A stretch of 64,000 nt of DNA from Caballeronia sordidicola (GCF_002220365.1 NZ_MTHB01000023.1:1-64000); one strand, 5' to 3'. Counted from the stretch's first letter, positions 1 to 9,372 are shown. The notes: generated from the letters alone by a model not told the origin. A program made the numbers and translations.

Positions 1-65
1 CGCTTCTAACTCGCGCTTCTAACTCGCGCTTCTAACTCGCGCTTCTAACTCGCGCTTCTAACTCG
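1..65. repeat. 13-bp tandem repeat at window edge
   Basis: Five perfect head-to-tail copies of the 13-bp unit CGCTTCTAACTCG, followed by a partial copy. The array probably continues to the left of the window. It is not in a visible coding frame and lies just upstream of a strong hairpin. Confidence 0.9.
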
Positions 66-74
66 CGCTTTTAT

Positions 75-107
75 CGCCGCATGCGGTGTCCTCGCATGCG
101 GCGTTTT
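75..107 (+). terminator. Rho-independent terminator candidate
   Basis: A perfect 11-bp inverted repeat (75-85 with 93-103) around a 7-nt loop is followed directly by TTTT. It would end transcription of a rightward gene lying left of the window and isolates the MFS gene from it. Confidence 0.75.
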
Positions 108-266
108 CATCTTCACCTAGATTGATGTTCACTTAGCTAGTAGTACACAGTTTATAGCGATTGACGTCGTCTTCGAGAAGCATTCGTAGATTTCTGCGGC
201 CGGCCGCGTCGACTAATTGTTTCCCGAATCAATCGCACGAATCTCTCTACACAGGAACGCGAGTCG

Positions 267-1424
267 ATGACATCCTGCAGTCTCGCCAATTCAGGTACTC
301 CTGTAACATCTTGGCAACAACATGCAACCAGAGGCGCATTCTTCGCGGCAGGTTTCGCAGTCGCGGCTTGGGCACCACTGGTACCCTTCGTCAAAAATCG
401 GCTTGCAATCAACGAGGCAACTTTGGGTTGCCTTCTTCTTTGCCTGGGTGTCGGCTCAATCCTCGCGATGCTCAGCTGTGGAGGCCTCGTCTCCAAGTTC
501 GGCTGTCGGCGCGTCATCAATTCATCAATGGTAGTAGCCGCGACAACGCTCAGTTTGTTGGGCTCCGTGGACGATCTCTACCTCACCGGGATGGTACTGG
601 CAGTATTTGGCGGCGCAATTGGAACAATGGACGTTGCAATGAACGTTCACGCCACCGCTGTCGAACAGCGTTCAGGACGGCGCATGATGTCCGGCTTTCA
701 CGCGCTCTACAGTATTGGTGGCCTTGCAGGCTCCGGGAGTGCTGCCACCGCTCTGTCAACGGGCGTTACGCCAGCCGCTACGGCGATGGCAGCCGCATCT
801 GCACTCGTCATTGCGCTCGCCCTGTTCGGGCGGCATTTCCTGAGCGACAAGACCCAAGCACGGGGCTCCTCACTTGTCCTCCCGCGCGGGAGTGTGCTGC
901 TGCTCGGAAGCATGTGCCTCATGCTGCTTTTGGTCGAAGGCGCGATGCTCGATTGGAGTGCCCTCCTGCTGTCCGGCTCCAAGGCGATGCCGGCAGTGCA
1001 GTCCGGAATGGGATACGCGGTCTTCGCCGGCACCATGACGGCGATGAGACTCACGGGTGACCGGATCGCTGCCACGCTGGGCGCGCGACGCGTGGTACGC
1101 ATAGGAAGCGCCCTCGGCGCCTCGGGCGTTGCTCTGGCGGTTTTCGCGCCTGATGCGACCCTCACCATTGCCGGCTTCGCGCTTATGGGCATTGGCTGCG
1201 CCAATATCGTTCCGATTCTCTACTCCGCTGCAGGTGCCAACAAATCCATGTCGTCGCAACATGCCATCGCGGCGACAGCGACGCTCGGATACGCGGGTAC
1301 GTTGACTGGACCTGCAGCCATCGGCTTTATCGCCCACGGCGTCGGTTTGCCTGCGGCGTTCGGACTTCTCGCAGTCCTGCTTGTACTGGTTTGCCTCGCC
1401 GCAAACATTGTCCCCAAGCACTAG
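267..1424 (+). CDS. MFS transporter, YbjJ-like
   Basis: A 385-residue, very hydrophobic protein with about 12 predicted membrane segments, the usual size of a major facilitator. The N-terminal stretch AAWAPLVPFVKNRL and the GxLLLCLGxGSI segment (residues about 33-65) recall the YbjJ branch. It would sit in the inner membrane and move a small solute; the substrate cannot be read from sequence. The ATG at 267 follows AGGAA with about 10 nt spacing. It precedes a GMC oxidoreductase on the same strand by 217 bp, so it may import or export the substrate of the neighbouring oxidative pathway. That link is inferred from position alone. Confidence 0.8.
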   Translation: MTSCSLANSGTPVTSWQQHATRGAFFAAGFAVAAWAPLVPFVKNRLAINEATLGCLLLCLGVGSILAMLSCGGLVSKFGCRRVINSSMVVAATTLSLLGSVDDLYLTGMVLAVFGGAIGTMDVAMNVHATAVEQRSGRRMMSGFHALYSIGGLAGSGSAATALSTGVTPAATAMAAASALVIALALFGRHFLSDKTQARGSSLVLPRGSVLLLGSMCLMLLLVEGAMLDWSALLLSGSKAMPAVQSGMGYAVFAGTMTAMRLTGDRIAATLGARRVVRIGSALGASGVALAVFAPDATLTIAGFALMGIGCANIVPILYSAAGANKSMSSQHAIAATATLGYAGTLTGPAAIGFIAHGVGLPAAFGLLAVLLVLVCLAANIVPKH

Positions 1425-1504
1425 CGCACTGACGCACGGGCTTGAGCGTCGCGACGCGCTTCTGCGGGCAAAACGCGCTCCAAGGCGAAACCATTACACG
1501 CTAC

Positions 1505-1522
1505 TGCGTCAGATTGCGTCAG
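1505..1522. promoter_or_regulatory. Direct repeat TGCGTCAG x2 upstream of GMC gene
   Basis: Two copies of TGCGTCAG (1505-1512 and 1515-1522) are spaced exactly 10 bp apart, about one helical turn. An inverted copy, CTGACGCA, lies at 1429-1436. Related half-sites occur at 5189 and 12289-12316 in the same cluster. Candidate operator; the cognate protein is unknown. Confidence 0.4.
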
Positions 1523-1641
1523 TTTCAATGTGGTTGCGAAATTGAGCGTAATTTAATGGACGCAAATACTGGCGACATCTGCTCAATCCGCGACGGAGTG
1601 AAGCAGTTCTAACTGCCAGACCCTACATACGCGAAGTCATC

Positions 1642-3168
1642 ATGCAAAAAAATCACGACGTCATCGTAATCGGCAGCGGAGTCGGCGGCGGCACTGTTGC
1701 GCGCCGCCTCGCCGAAAACGGGGTGAACGTTCTGGTGCTCGAGCGGGGCGACTGGGTTCCGCGCGAAGCAGACAATTGGAGCGTCGCGTCCGTATTCCAC
1801 GAGAAGAAATACACCGCCCACGACACTTGGCTGGACGGGCAAGGCAATGAGTTCCGCCCCAACATTTACTACAACGTTGGCGGCTGCACCAAATTCTATG
1901 GCGGCAGCATGATTCGCTTCCGCGAAAAAGACTTTGGCTTGCTCGAACACGAGGAAGGTATTTCACCGGCGTGGCCTATCAGCTACGCCGACATGGAACC
2001 GTACTACTGCGAAGCCGAATCCCTCTTTGACGTTCATGGGGATGACAACGGCGACCCCAGCGCACCGTGGCGCAGCAAACCCTATCCCTCACCAAAGCTC
2101 ACATCCGAGCCGCTCGTTCAGCGGATGGCCGACACAATGCGTCGTCATGGAGCGAGCACGTCTGCACTTCCGGAAGCCATCGACTATGGCCCGAAGGGTC
2201 AATGTATCCGCTGCAAGACGTGCGATGGATTTCCGTGCAAGCTGGGTGCCAAGTACGACGCGGAAACAGCCCTGATTCAACCCGCTCTCGCGACGGGTCG
2301 CGTAAACATCCTCACGAATTGTTATGTCCAACGGCTTGTACTTGGCGCCGATGGCAAACGTGTCGAGGCGGTGGAGGTCATGCGCGACGGACACGTTGAG
2401 GTTCTGCGCGCAGGGGTTGTCGTCGTATCGTGCGGGGCAATCAACAGCACAGCGCTGCTGCTGCGCTCCGCCTGCGATACCGCGCCCAAGGGCGTCGCAA
2501 ATGGCTCCGGTGTAGTTGGCCGCAACTACATGGCACACAACCAGACCGCATTGATGGGTTTGTCGTTCGAGACAAACGATACGGTCTTCCAGAAGACGCT
2601 CGCGCTTAATCAGTTTTACTTTGGTGACGGCGAATACCGCTTCCCTCTCGGGCACGCCCAGATGCTCGGCAAACTTCAAGGCGGCATGCTCTCCGCAAAC
2701 GTGCCATTCCTGCCTAAAGCGGTTGGGTCGACAATGGCTCGGCACAGCATGGACTGGATTGCCTTCTCAGAAGACTTACCCGATCCGGAGAACCGTATCG
2801 TTCTTCGTGACGGAAAGGTCCAGCTCGCGATCAAGCGAAACAATCTGAAGCCCCACCATCGCCTCGTTGAGAAACTGACGTCGCTTTTGAAGAAAGCAGG
2901 GTATCCCATTGTTCTGGTGAAGCCACTGATTCGTCACTCGACATCGCACCAGTGTGGCACCGTCAAATTTGGCGTCGACCCCGCTACTAGCGCCATCAAC
3001 GCACACTGCCGCAGCCATCAACACGAAAACCTTTTCGTCATTGACGCTTCATTCATGCCGTCGTCTGCCGCGGTAAACCCCGCGCTGACCATCGTAGCGC
3101 AGGCTCTGCGCGCAGCCGACCACATGCTCAAAGAAGACTTTCGAACGATCTCACAACACGCCGCATGA
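1642..3168 (+). CDS. GMC family FAD-dependent oxidoreductase with Cys-rich segment
   Basis: 508 residues. An N-terminal dinucleotide fold, VIGSGVGGGTVARRL at about 8-22, binds FAD. The C-terminal half carries HQCGTVKFG (His near 436) and VNPALTI (Asn near 479), matching the catalytic His-Asn pair of GMC alcohol/sugar oxidoreductases. Residues 188-199 hold CIRCKTCDGFPC (C188, C191, C194, C199), a cysteine cluster seen in a subset of GMC proteins but absent from the choline-dehydrogenase type encoded at 10432. The likely role is oxidation of a sugar, cyclitol or glycoside hydroxyl to a ketone. The ATG at 1642 has only a weak ribosome site. No signal peptide is visible, so it is probably cytoplasmic. 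The ThDP enzyme follows 146 bp downstream. Confidence 0.85.
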   Translation: MQKNHDVIVIGSGVGGGTVARRLAENGVNVLVLERGDWVPREADNWSVASVFHEKKYTAHDTWLDGQGNEFRPNIYYNVGGCTKFYGGSMIRFREKDFGLLEHEEGISPAWPISYADMEPYYCEAESLFDVHGDDNGDPSAPWRSKPYPSPKLTSEPLVQRMADTMRRHGASTSALPEAIDYGPKGQCIRCKTCDGFPCKLGAKYDAETALIQPALATGRVNILTNCYVQRLVLGADGKRVEAVEVMRDGHVEVLRAGVVVVSCGAINSTALLLRSACDTAPKGVANGSGVVGRNYMAHNQTALMGLSFETNDTVFQKTLALNQFYFGDGEYRFPLGHAQMLGKLQGGMLSANVPFLPKAVGSTMARHSMDWIAFSEDLPDPENRIVLRDGKVQLAIKRNNLKPHHRLVEKLTSLLKKAGYPIVLVKPLIRHSTSHQCGTVKFGVDPATSAINAHCRSHQHENLFVIDASFMPSSAAVNPALTIVAQALRAADHMLKEDFRTISQHAA

Positions 3169-3314
3169 CGCGCCTCAAGAGGTGTCGGGTACGCAGGCTA
3201 GCCAGGCTTGGTTAGCCGAGATTCAACCGAGATTTCGCCGAAAAACATAAAACGTAAACTGTGTTGCGGAAACGCGCGCATCTGTATCAAATTGCCATGC
3301 AAAGGAGCGATTAA

Positions 3315-5120
3315 ATGGCTGAAAAGAAAGAAATGACCGGCGGTCAAATCGTCGTCGAGTATCTCATCCGCGAAAAGGTGCCTTACACGTTCGGCATCCC
3401 GGGGCACGGCAATACGGCCCTGCTCGATGCGTTCGTGGACCGTCAGAAGGAGATCACCCTCGTCCCGGCCATGCACGAGCAAGGCGCCTCGCACATGGCC
3501 GACGGCTACTATCGTGCGACCGGCCAAATTGCGGCAGTGTGTTCGTCGATTGGACCGGGTGCCACGAACACGCTCACGGGCGTTGCAACCGCGTTCGCTG
3601 ACTCGTTTCCGCAGTTGCTGATTACCGGTGGCGTTCACACCTACATGACCGGCAAAGGCGTGCTGCAGGAAATCGACCGCCCGCATGGCGATAACTTCCC
3701 GCGCATGGCTGAACCGGTCGTCAAGCGCTGGTGGCAGCCGAGCCATGTCGCGCAAATCCCTGGCGTGATGACGCAAGCATTCAACGTCATGCTCGAAGGC
3801 CGTCGTGGTCCCGCGCTCATCAATCTGCCGCAAGACCTGCAGGCTGAATCGGCTTTCGTTGAACTGCCGGCGCCGCAGACCCACCGCTCGCACGGGCGCC
3901 TGCATGGCGACCCGGTTGACGTCAGCAAGGCCGCGAAGCTGCTGCTGTCCGCCGAGCGTCCCGTCATCCTCGCAGGCGGCGGCGTGATTGCAGCCGAAGC
4001 GACCGAACTTCTCGTTGCTATCGCTGAACACGTTGGCGCAGCGGTCACGACCTCGTTCATGGGCAAAGGCTCCATCTCGGAAGACCATCCGCTGTACGCG
4101 TGGCCTTGCGGCGACCTTGGCTCCATTCCCGGCAACGCGATGACACGTGAAGCCGACGTCATCCTGTCCATTGGCTGCCGCTTCAGTGACCGCATCACGT
4201 CGTCGTACCGCCCAGGCGTTACCTTCGACATTCCGAAGACGAAGCTTATCCAGGTTGACATCGACGGCTTTGAAATTGGCAAAAACTACCCAGCCGAAGT
4301 TGGCATCGTCGGTGACGCGAAGGCCATTCTGTCCGCGCTGCTCGATGAAATGCGCGACCTCGCCAAGCCGCGCGACTACCAGAACGCGCCACAATTCAAA
4401 CGCCTTCAGGGACTCAAGGCGGAATGGCTGGAGCACCTGCGTCCGTTGCGCGAATGTAACCACTCGCCAATGACCATCTCGCAGGTTCTGTTTGAAGCCC
4501 GCAAAGTGCTGCCGCGCAACACGATCGTCGTCACGGATTCAAGCAACCCGCAAAACCAGGTGTTCAACGAGTTCCCGGTGTACGGTGCGAAGCAACACAT
4601 CACGCCGGGTGGATTCTCGGGCATCGGCTTCGCGCTGCCTGCAGCGATTGGTGCAAAGCTGGGTGCACCGAACCAGCCAGTAGTCGCGGTGTGCGGCGAC
4701 GGTGCTTTCCTGCAAACGGGTCAAGAGCTGGCGACGGCTGTCATGATGGGCATCCCGGCGGTGTTCCTCATCATCAACAATGGCGGCTGGGGCGCTATCC
4801 GTAACCTGCAGCTCAACATGTTCGGCGAAGACCGTGAAATCATCACCGGCTTCAAGACGCCGGATGGCGCACCGTGGTCGGCCCACATCACCAACTTTGC
4901 GAAATCACTTGGCGCCGAAGGCGAACGTGTGGAGGATCCGCGTCAAATCGGCGCCGCCTTGCAGCGCGCGATTCAGTCGGGCAAGCCGTATGTGGTCGAA
5001 GCGATTTGTGCGATTGAGCGGCCTTATAGCAACATGCATCCGACCGGCTGGTGGGACATCACGGTTCCAGCCTACCTCGGCGAACTCCGCGATAAATACG
5101 TAGAAGGTCGCGGCTTCTGA
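3315..5120 (+). CDS. Thiamine-diphosphate enzyme, acetolactate synthase/IolD-like
   Basis: 601 residues with the three-domain ThDP layout. The N-terminal PYR domain has the activating Glu in HEQGASHMADGY (E55). A central nucleotide-fold domain includes VILAGGGVI. The C-terminal PP domain has the Mg/ThDP motif starting GDGAF near residue 462 and ending in NNGGWG. The family makes or breaks C-C bonds next to a carbonyl: acetolactate synthase, glyoxylate carboligase, or the ring hydrolase IolD. It differs clearly from the genuine IolD at 53455 and lacks a partner regulatory subunit, so acetolactate synthesis is unlikely to be its role. AAAGGAG at 3301-3307 fixes the ATG at 3315. Its place between a GMC oxidase and a Gfo/Idh dehydrogenase suggests cleavage of an oxidised cyclic or keto substrate (inference). 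Confidence 0.85.
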   Translation: MAEKKEMTGGQIVVEYLIREKVPYTFGIPGHGNTALLDAFVDRQKEITLVPAMHEQGASHMADGYYRATGQIAAVCSSIGPGATNTLTGVATAFADSFPQLLITGGVHTYMTGKGVLQEIDRPHGDNFPRMAEPVVKRWWQPSHVAQIPGVMTQAFNVMLEGRRGPALINLPQDLQAESAFVELPAPQTHRSHGRLHGDPVDVSKAAKLLLSAERPVILAGGGVIAAEATELLVAIAEHVGAAVTTSFMGKGSISEDHPLYAWPCGDLGSIPGNAMTREADVILSIGCRFSDRITSSYRPGVTFDIPKTKLIQVDIDGFEIGKNYPAEVGIVGDAKAILSALLDEMRDLAKPRDYQNAPQFKRLQGLKAEWLEHLRPLRECNHSPMTISQVLFEARKVLPRNTIVVTDSSNPQNQVFNEFPVYGAKQHITPGGFSGIGFALPAAIGAKLGAPNQPVVAVCGDGAFLQTGQELATAVMMGIPAVFLIINNGGWGAIRNLQLNMFGEDREIITGFKTPDGAPWSAHITNFAKSLGAEGERVEDPRQIGAALQRAIQSGKPYVVEAICAIERPYSNMHPTGWWDITVPAYLGELRDKYVEGRGF

Positions 5121-5503
5121 TAGCTCGTCAGCCCGCGGATAAGAGAGGGTGCGGAATGGACACGCCGTTTTCGCACCTCTCACTCACGGACGCACAGTTC
5201 CGATTCGAGGAGCTGAAGCCTCCTGTTCTTAATGTCGATGTCCGCCAAGCGACTTGAGAATCCCGGGTAGCTTGCGGGTGCTTCACCTCACGGTTCTTTC
5301 GCGCGGCAAATCATGTCGTTTCCGCCCTTGCCTGCCAGTTTTAAATTGGAAGCTATATCGATGGCGCCGGCGCGGCCGACAGTTCATCGCGTGCATGTCG
5401 TTCTAGCAAGATAGGCCAACTACCGTCTAAAGGGGACATCTGTCCCACGCAGCGTGTGCCGTTGCTTTGCTAGCTCCTTGAATTCTTATTGTTGAGGGAT
5501 GAA
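5121..5503. other. Intergenic region with shared motif
   Basis: A 383-bp gap. An imperfect inverted repeat (about 5143-5182) lies after the ThDP gene but has no T-tract. It overlaps TTTCGCACCTCTC (5169-5181), which with GACGCACAGT (5189-5198) recurs almost unchanged upstream of the GMC gene at 10432. I see no small gene here. Confidence 0.5.
5169..5198. promoter_or_regulatory. Shared motif TTTCGCACCTCTC + GACGCACAGT
   Basis: The two blocks start 20 bp apart here and 22 bp apart at 12267-12298. Both sites lie in non-coding DNA of the same catabolic cluster. Candidate common operator or promoter element. Confidence 0.4.
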
Positions 5504-6649
5504 ATGAATCGTCGACTACGACTTGGGATGGTGGGCGGTGGCCAGGGTGGCTACATTGGTTGGGTGCATCGGCTCGCAGCACGGCTCGATGATTGTTACG
5601 AGTTCGTCGCCGGCGCTTTGTCATCAGACGAAAAAAGAGCCCTGGAGAGCGGTCGCGCGCTCTTGCTCGACCCGTCGCGCATTTATACGGATTACCGTGA
5701 CATGGCGGCAGCGGAAGCTCAGCGTCCTGACGGTATCGACGCGGTTGCTATTGTTACCCCGAATCATCTGCACGCTCCCGTCGCGAAGGCGTTCCTCGAG
5801 GCAGGAATCCACGTGATTTGTGATAAGCCACTCGCGCTGTCGTTGGCCGAAGCCATCGAAATGCGCGACCTGGCTCAACGTCAAGACAAGCTTCTCGCCG
5901 TCACATACACCTACTCGGGATATCCGATGACGCGCCACGCGAAGGAACTCGCAGCGGCGGGAGAACTGGGCGATGTCCGATTCATCGCTGTGGAGTATGT
6001 TCAAGATTGGCTTACAGAGCCGGTTGAGCTGCAGGGCAACCGACAAGCCGAGTGGCGTACGGACCCGACTCGCACGGGCGCAGGGGGTTGCCTCGGCGAT
6101 ATTGGAACCCACGCGTATCATTTGGCAAGCTTCGTGACCGGCATGCTTCCTGACAAATTGTCAGCTGACGTTGTCTCCATGGTGCCGGGTCGCCGGGTTG
6201 ACGACCATGTGCAAGCCACGCTCTTCTATGAATCCGGCGCGCGCGGCAACCTGATTGCCAGCCAGATTGCCGCTGGCGAGGGAAACGCTTTGCGCCTGCG
6301 CGTATATGGGACGAAGGGCTCCATCGCATTCGACCAGGAGCATCCTGACTTCCTCTGGCACACGCCGCTCAATGGAAATACCGTGCGACTGACAAAGGGA
6401 CGCGCCCATAGCCCCGCTGCGGACCATGCGGCCCGCTTTCCCGCGGGTCATCCCGAGGGATTTTTCGAGGCATTTGCACAGCTTTACCGGGACGCGGCCC
6501 TTCAAATTGCAGCCAAGCTTGAAAATAGCCCTATTCCGGCTGCCAGCGCTTGGCTGACAGACGTCAACGACGGCGTTGAAGGCATGCGCTTCGTGGAGGC
6601 AGCGCTTCGCAGCCATGCAGGCAGCGGTTCGAAAGTGACTATTCGCTAG
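5504..6649 (+). CDS. Gfo/Idh/MocA family oxidoreductase
   Basis: 381 residues from the ATG at 5504, which follows GAGGGA at good spacing; an in-frame TTG at 5489 is less likely. The N-terminal Rossmann motif, LGMVGGGQGGYIG, binds NAD(P). ICDKPLALSLAEA is this family's version of the EKP motif whose Lys takes part in catalysis. The C-terminal alpha/beta substrate domain contains GDIGTHAYHLASF, with the His expected near the active site. Members oxidise or reduce sugar and cyclitol carbonyls, or act on 3-keto-glycosides. It sits between the ThDP enzyme and the regulator on the same strand, so it probably acts in the same pathway. The substrate is not known. Confidence 0.88.
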   Translation: MNRRLRLGMVGGGQGGYIGWVHRLAARLDDCYEFVAGALSSDEKRALESGRALLLDPSRIYTDYRDMAAAEAQRPDGIDAVAIVTPNHLHAPVAKAFLEAGIHVICDKPLALSLAEAIEMRDLAQRQDKLLAVTYTYSGYPMTRHAKELAAAGELGDVRFIAVEYVQDWLTEPVELQGNRQAEWRTDPTRTGAGGCLGDIGTHAYHLASFVTGMLPDKLSADVVSMVPGRRVDDHVQATLFYESGARGNLIASQIAAGEGNALRLRVYGTKGSIAFDQEHPDFLWHTPLNGNTVRLTKGRAHSPAADHAARFPAGHPEGFFEAFAQLYRDAALQIAAKLENSPIPAASAWLTDVNDGVEGMRFVEAALRSHAGSGSKVTIR

Positions 6650-6799
6650 CCGGCCGGCCAGATTTCACCCCGCCGCCCATGTTCGCGGCCCCGTTTTGAC
6701 GAGCACCTTGCGGTGCACTCTACGATTGGATATGTTGGGGTGTGAACGCCGCACGCCACCCTGATGGTGCCCCCTCCACTCTAGATTGCCGCCAAGCTT

Positions 6800-7627
6800 A
6801 TGGACCGACCGCAAGACCGCACCAATCTCCAGAAGAACCTAGTGCTACTCGTCGAGTCATGCAGCTCAGTTGCCGGTCTATGCCGTAGCCTCGACATCAA
6901 CCGGCAACAGTTCAACAAATACCTTGCCGGTCAGCATGCACCCTCGCACAAGGTGCTTCAAAAGATATCGCGGCACTTCATGATGGAGGTCCCTGACCTT
7001 TACCGTCAGCCAGCCGACTTCAAACAATTCTACGAAGGTTTCGAAAGCGAATTGCCGATGGGACTTCGCTCGTCGTCACAGTTCGCCACTTTTCTGCCAT
7101 TTGCAAAATCGTCAGTCGAACCTCTGCGCGATTATCTAGGCGTTTACTATCGTTACCACAACTCGTCCATCTATAAAGGGCGCATTCTTCGGTCAGTCAC
7201 GTGCATCTACGAGGCCGAGTCGACAATCCAGCACGTCACGGTAGAACGATTCCCGCTGCTGGACGGGAGCGGAAAAACGGGCTATTCGTTCACGTACTAC
7301 GGTTTCTGCTTCCTGATTGGGGACCGGATTTTCATGGTCGACTTCGAAGGTCAGCAGCAAAACGAGCTCACCTTCTCGATATTGACGCCCCAGCACCGTC
7401 GACCTATCCGCTACTTGTACGGCCTGGTTTCCGGGGTAGCCTCATCCTCGTACCGGCAGCCGTTTTCGACGAGACTCGCTTTTGGTTTCTGCGACAAAGG
7501 CAAAATCAAAAAGAAGCATTTGCAAAACGCGACGGTTCTTTTGCCTAGTGATTCGTCGCTCCCATTGGAAGTTCGGGAATACATGGCGGGTGACAATTCG
7601 ACAATCCTATGGGGCGGCGAAGGCTGA
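6800..7627 (+). CDS. HTH transcriptional regulator with unfamiliar C-terminal domain
   Basis: 275 residues. Residues about 22-60 (SVAGLCRSLDINRQQFNKYL, then a second helix region) form an XRE-like helix-turn-helix with the pattern CRSLDINRQQFNKYLAG. Residues about 95-245 form a separate domain rich in aromatic residues (YLGVYYRYHNSS, GYSFTYYGFCFLIGDR, RPIRYLYGLVSGVASSSY) that I cannot place in a known ligand-binding family. There is no membrane segment. The ATG at 6800 is the first in frame. It lies in the middle of the catabolic cluster and is the only DNA-binding protein there, so it is the best candidate for local control. The repeated TGCGTCAG sites nearby are possible targets (inference). 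Confidence 0.7.
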   Translation: MDRPQDRTNLQKNLVLLVESCSSVAGLCRSLDINRQQFNKYLAGQHAPSHKVLQKISRHFMMEVPDLYRQPADFKQFYEGFESELPMGLRSSSQFATFLPFAKSSVEPLRDYLGVYYRYHNSSIYKGRILRSVTCIYEAESTIQHVTVERFPLLDGSGKTGYSFTYYGFCFLIGDRIFMVDFEGQQQNELTFSILTPQHRRPIRYLYGLVSGVASSSYRQPFSTRLAFGFCDKGKIKKKHLQNATVLLPSDSSLPLEVREYMAGDNSTILWGGEG

Positions 7628-7631
7628 GCAC

Positions 7632-7907
7632 TCACCGGCCAGCGGGATGGCTAGTTGCTTCGGTTACTCGTGTGTCGACCACAGAGCTGTTAGATTCGGC
7701 GATTGTAAGATCCGTAGTATCCCGAAATTTTTCCATGGCACTCGCCGGATACTCGTCCGGCCGCCAGAACCAGAGCCAAATAGCCACCAGCGAAAGAAAC
7801 AGCCCGATAGCAACAATCGCGACGAATGCGCCAAGCATCGTCTCCGGCATAGCCTGCCTGAACAACGCATAGAGCGACAAGTTACCGGCAAGAGGCAAGG
7901 GATCCAT
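7632..7907 (-). CDS. Small single-span membrane protein
   Basis: 91 residues. The ATG at 7907 follows a good ribosome site (CAGGAGAAGAG), and one strong hydrophobic stretch (residues about 25-50, LGAFVAIVAIGLFLSLVAIW) precedes a polar C-terminal tail. It ends 4 bp from the convergent regulator gene. No family is recognised. It could be a small accessory membrane protein of the cluster, or an unrelated species-specific gene. The ribosome site and the clean membrane segment are the only support. Confidence 0.5.
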   Translation of the reverse strand: MDPLPLAGNLSLYALFRQAMPETMLGAFVAIVAIGLFLSLVAIWLWFWRPDEYPASAMEKFRDTTDLTIAESNSSVVDTRVTEATSHPAGR

Positions 7908-8505
7908 TTCTCTTCTCCTGAGTGCAGGACTGTGGCAAGGTGAGAAAGAGTCTCCTCCGCTGACACTCGCCAATCAACTTCGCAATACCTCGCAGACTTG
8001 CGCGGATTGACGCGGCTCTTCTGTGGCTTATACCTGGCTTACCCGTGGCTTACCCGGTCAATGACAGCTCACCCGTCGAAGCAGTTGTCCTGCGCCAGTT
8101 TGCGTCACTGCGCGACCGCTTGCGAAGTTGCGGCAGGAATTTTGAAGTCAAATACTGGGGGAAGCAAGGGACGAACATCAAAACCACATCCGCAGCGGCC
8201 GCGAAGCCAAAACGGTACGATCAGCATACGAAACGTGAGACGGCTTTTGATTGCTGCAACGGTGCTTACCCTGACCGCCTATCTGACGCGCAACATTCCG
8301 TTGGGTGTTGAAGCGGTCACCCTTAGCCGCTTTGGCCTCCATATTGGGAAGCTCGATGATTGAGTCCTCGCAAATGCAAGGACACTCGCCATAGCCCGGC
8401 TTAAGCGCAAGCGCTTCGCCCGCTTCCGTGACATAACGGAACCCGTCTAGAAAGCCTGGGGCTCGGCGGTTGATAGAATGAAACTACCTTCAAGGTTTGA
8501 ATGAA
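7908..8505. other. Long intergenic region
   Basis: About 600 bp with no convincing gene. At 8023-8060 a unit close to TGGCTTACCCG is repeated about three times. TGCGTCAC at 8101-8108 resembles the half-sites found elsewhere in the cluster. A 121-codon open frame at 7998-8363 has no ribosome site or recognisable features. Confidence 0.4.
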
Positions 8506-9372
8506 ATGACCCGCAAAGACACAAAATTGCTCGCAGCATTCTGGACAATTGCGGGCAACACAAACCCCGACGATGCAGAATGGATTAGCCCGGATAGCCT
8601 CGCTGTGCGCGCTGAAGCCGCTTCCAACGCTGGCTGGAAGGGCATTGGGTTAAGCCTCGACGATTGTCGCTATAGCGTACAGAAATACGGTGCGCCCGGA
8701 GTTCGACGCATTCTGAAAGACAACGGCCTCGAATTCTTCGAACTCGAAATCCTGATGGACTGGTACACGACCGACGACCGTCGCAAAGCATCTGACCGCG
8801 CACGTCGAGAATTCCTGGAGTTCGGTGGCGAATTGGGAATGTGCAATCTAAAGGTTGGAGTCAGCCACCTTGACCTCTCTCCCACGAATTACAGTCAGAT
8901 GGCCGACGAGTTCGGGAAGCTCTGCGACGACTTCGGCACGATAAACGCAACGGTTGGACTTGAATTCATGCCTTTTTGCAAGGTTGCAAGTCTCGCAGAC
9001 GCACTTCCTATCGTACAAGACAGTAACCGGGAAAATGCTGGCCTGATCATTGATATCTGGCACGTAGTCCGTAGCGGCACTACCTATGAAGATGTTGCCG
9101 CAGTCCCTGCCAACTTTATCAAGGGCGTTGAGCTCAACGACGCTAAGACAAGCGCAATCGGCACGTTGATGCACGACTCGGTGTATCACCGCAAAGCATG
9201 TGGTGAGGGCGAATTCAACTGCCCATCCTTCATCGATGCCGTGAAAGCAGCCGGATTTCACCAAAAGTATTGGGGGGTGGAAATTCTCTCGGACTTCCTT
9301 CGCAAAGCACCCGTCGACGTACGCGCCAAGCACGCCTTCGATACGACCATTGCCCAGTTCAATCCGGCTTGA
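8506..9372 (+). CDS. Sugar phosphate isomerase/epimerase-like TIM barrel
   Basis: 288 residues from the ATG at 8506 (AAGG at 8492-8495; an in-frame TTG at 8497 is possible). It is a xylose-isomerase-like (AP endonuclease 2 fold) barrel. The metal and active-site strand ends are visible as VGLEFMPF, LIIDIWHV, KGVELND and WGVEILSD, the Glu-Asp/His-Glu pattern of IolE, IolI and hydroxypyruvate-isomerase relatives. It probably isomerises, epimerises or dehydrates a keto-sugar or keto-cyclitol made by the cluster's oxidoreductases. It is a distant paralogue of the barrel at 9490 (shared IDxWH core), and the two genes converge with about 117 bp between them. Confidence 0.8.
   Translation: MTRKDTKLLAAFWTIAGNTNPDDAEWISPDSLAVRAEAASNAGWKGIGLSLDDCRYSVQKYGAPGVRRILKDNGLEFFELEILMDWYTTDDRRKASDRARREFLEFGGELGMCNLKVGVSHLDLSPTNYSQMADEFGKLCDDFGTINATVGLEFMPFCKVASLADALPIVQDSNRENAGLIIDIWHVVRSGTTYEDVAAVPANFIKGVELNDAKTSAIGTLMHDSVYHRKACGEGEFNCPSFIDAVKAAGFHQKYWGVEILSDFLRKAPVDVRAKHAFDTTIAQFNPA

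Noticed and set aside
1..65. Possible CRISPR array
   Set aside because: The units are contiguous 13-mers with no spacers.
3198..4463. Long open frame antisense to the ThDP enzyme
   Set aside because: Shadow of a strongly coding frame; composition is Arg-rich and without motifs.
7998..8363. 121-codon frame in the long intergenic gap
   Set aside because: No ribosome site, no hydrophobic or domain pattern, and it overlaps a short repeat.
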